Of a DNA stretch of 5,218 bases, positions 4,967-5,218 are shown one piece after another. The stretch spans positions 1 through 5,218 of the forward strand of contig JAKALV010000242.1 in the NCBI GenBank assembly GCA_021824055.1. The letters are read 5' to 3'. Position 1 is the stretch's first letter. Each line of letters begins with the position of its first letter. The position numbers were made by a program, and so were the translations under genes. The notes under the pieces are model-generated. The model worked only from the letters and a program-made list of their open reading frames with translations, did no database searches and was not told the DNA's origin. The DNA is from Acidobacteriota bacterium (GTDB lineage: Bacteria; Acidobacteriota; Vicinamibacteria; Vicinamibacterales; SCN-69-37).

Positions 4967-5218
4967 GTGACCGTTCAGCTGATTCCCGCCTTCAATCCCG
5001 GCGCGCTCACGGGGAGGGGCAACAATACCTATCTACTCTCCAATGCGGCAATGGGGCAGTGGGGCAATGAGGCAATTCTTGTTGATGCCGGTGTCGGCGT
5101 GCCCGCGCATCTTGACGCGCTGGCGGCCGCGCTCGATGGCCGTCCTCTGACCCAGATCGTCGTCACGCACGGGCATTCGGATCACGCGTCCGGTGTTCCC
5201 GCGATTCGCGAGCGCTGG
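4967..5218 (+). CDS. Metallo-beta-lactamase-fold hydrolase, LACTB2-like (3' end outside window)
   Basis: The first 84 codons of a metallo-beta-lactamase superfamily protein. The opening IPAFNPGALTGRGNNTYLL (residues 6-24) resembles the LACTB2/'N-P-G-x-x-T-x-x-G-T-N-T-Y-L' group. AILVDAG (36-42) is the usual second strand, and THGHSDHASG (67-76) supplies the HxHxDH zinc-ligand motif (H68, H70, D72, H73). The family hydrolyses varied esters, thioesters or nucleic acids; the substrate is not determined here. Residues 26-37 between the first two strands are encoded by an 8-bp tandem repeat and look like a loop expansion. The start is uncertain: GTG 4967 is preferred because it sits just before the conserved first strand, but TTG 4961 and GTG 4946 are in frame and no strong SD is visible. 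It is divergent from the AsmA-like gene. Confidence 0.9.
   Translation, partial: MTVQLIPAFNPGALTGRGNNTYLLSNAAMGQWGNEAILVDAGVGVPAHLDALAAALDGRPLTQIVVTHGHSDHASGVPAIRERW
5042..5077 (+). repeat. 8-bp tandem repeat (AATGGGGC, 4.5 copies) inside the MBL-fold gene
   Basis: AATGCGGC (5042-5049), AATGGGGC (5050-5057), AGTGGGGC (5058-5065), AATGAGGC (5066-5073) and a partial AATT (5074-5077) form 4.5 diverged copies. They encode NAAMGQWGNEAI between the NTYLL and ILVDAG strands. Since 8 is not a multiple of 3, gain or loss of one unit would shift the reading frame, while three units would preserve it. The ATGGGG core also occurs in the decamers at 2201-2230. Confidence 0.78.

Noticed and set aside
1..5218. 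CRISPR array, tRNA, rRNA, insertion sequence or defence island
   Set aside because: No spaced direct repeats of CRISPR type, no tRNA or rRNA signatures and no transposase, nuclease or toxin motifs were seen; the repeats present are short tandem or inverted ones described above.

Overview
This is a GC-rich bacterial chromosomal window with six supported protein genes. The OmpA-family protein carries a signal peptide, and an AsmA-like protein is encoded with it, so the host has a Gram-negative, double-membrane cell plan. Dense GC codon use, a tandem ThyX-like protein and GC-rich palindromic repeats would suit a soil-type Acidobacteriota or similar phylum. That placement is inference from general experience, not from any marker gene in the window.

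Layout, plus strand, 1-2181: the 3' end of a peptide deformylase gene (def) overlaps a 528-residue protein made of two consecutive ThyX (FAD-dependent thymidylate synthase) folds. A short GC hairpin follows its stop codon, and then comes a 4HBT/YbgC-type acyl-CoA thioesterase. The three genes run in one direction with little or no spacing and are probably co-transcribed.

Layout, 2182-2336: the gap between two convergent genes is filled by one very long imperfect inverted repeat (about 47 potential base pairs over 2199-2314). Its arms are built from 10-bp CATGG-containing units.

Layout, minus strand, 4744-2337: an AsmA-like membrane-anchored protein is followed by an OmpA/MotB-domain envelope protein. 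The two genes share an ATGA stop/start overlap, so they form an envelope operon that is probably translationally coupled.

Layout, 4745-4966: a divergent regulatory region. It holds a good sigma70-type promoter on the plus strand, a perfect TGTGA-N6-TCACA dyad (the CRP-type consensus) between the -35 and -10 boxes, and a 15-nt inverted-repeat pair. The predicted transcription start falls on the first base of that pair, suggesting a structured 5' leader or small RNA. The plus strand then enters a metallo-beta-lactamase-fold hydrolase (LACTB2-like) that is cut by the window end and contains an in-frame 8-bp tandem repeat.

The most interesting items are the two ThyX halves with complementary loss of signature residues, the control region at 4763-4934, and the large decamer-built hairpin between convergent genes. 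I see no CRISPR array, tRNA, rRNA, transposase or defence system.
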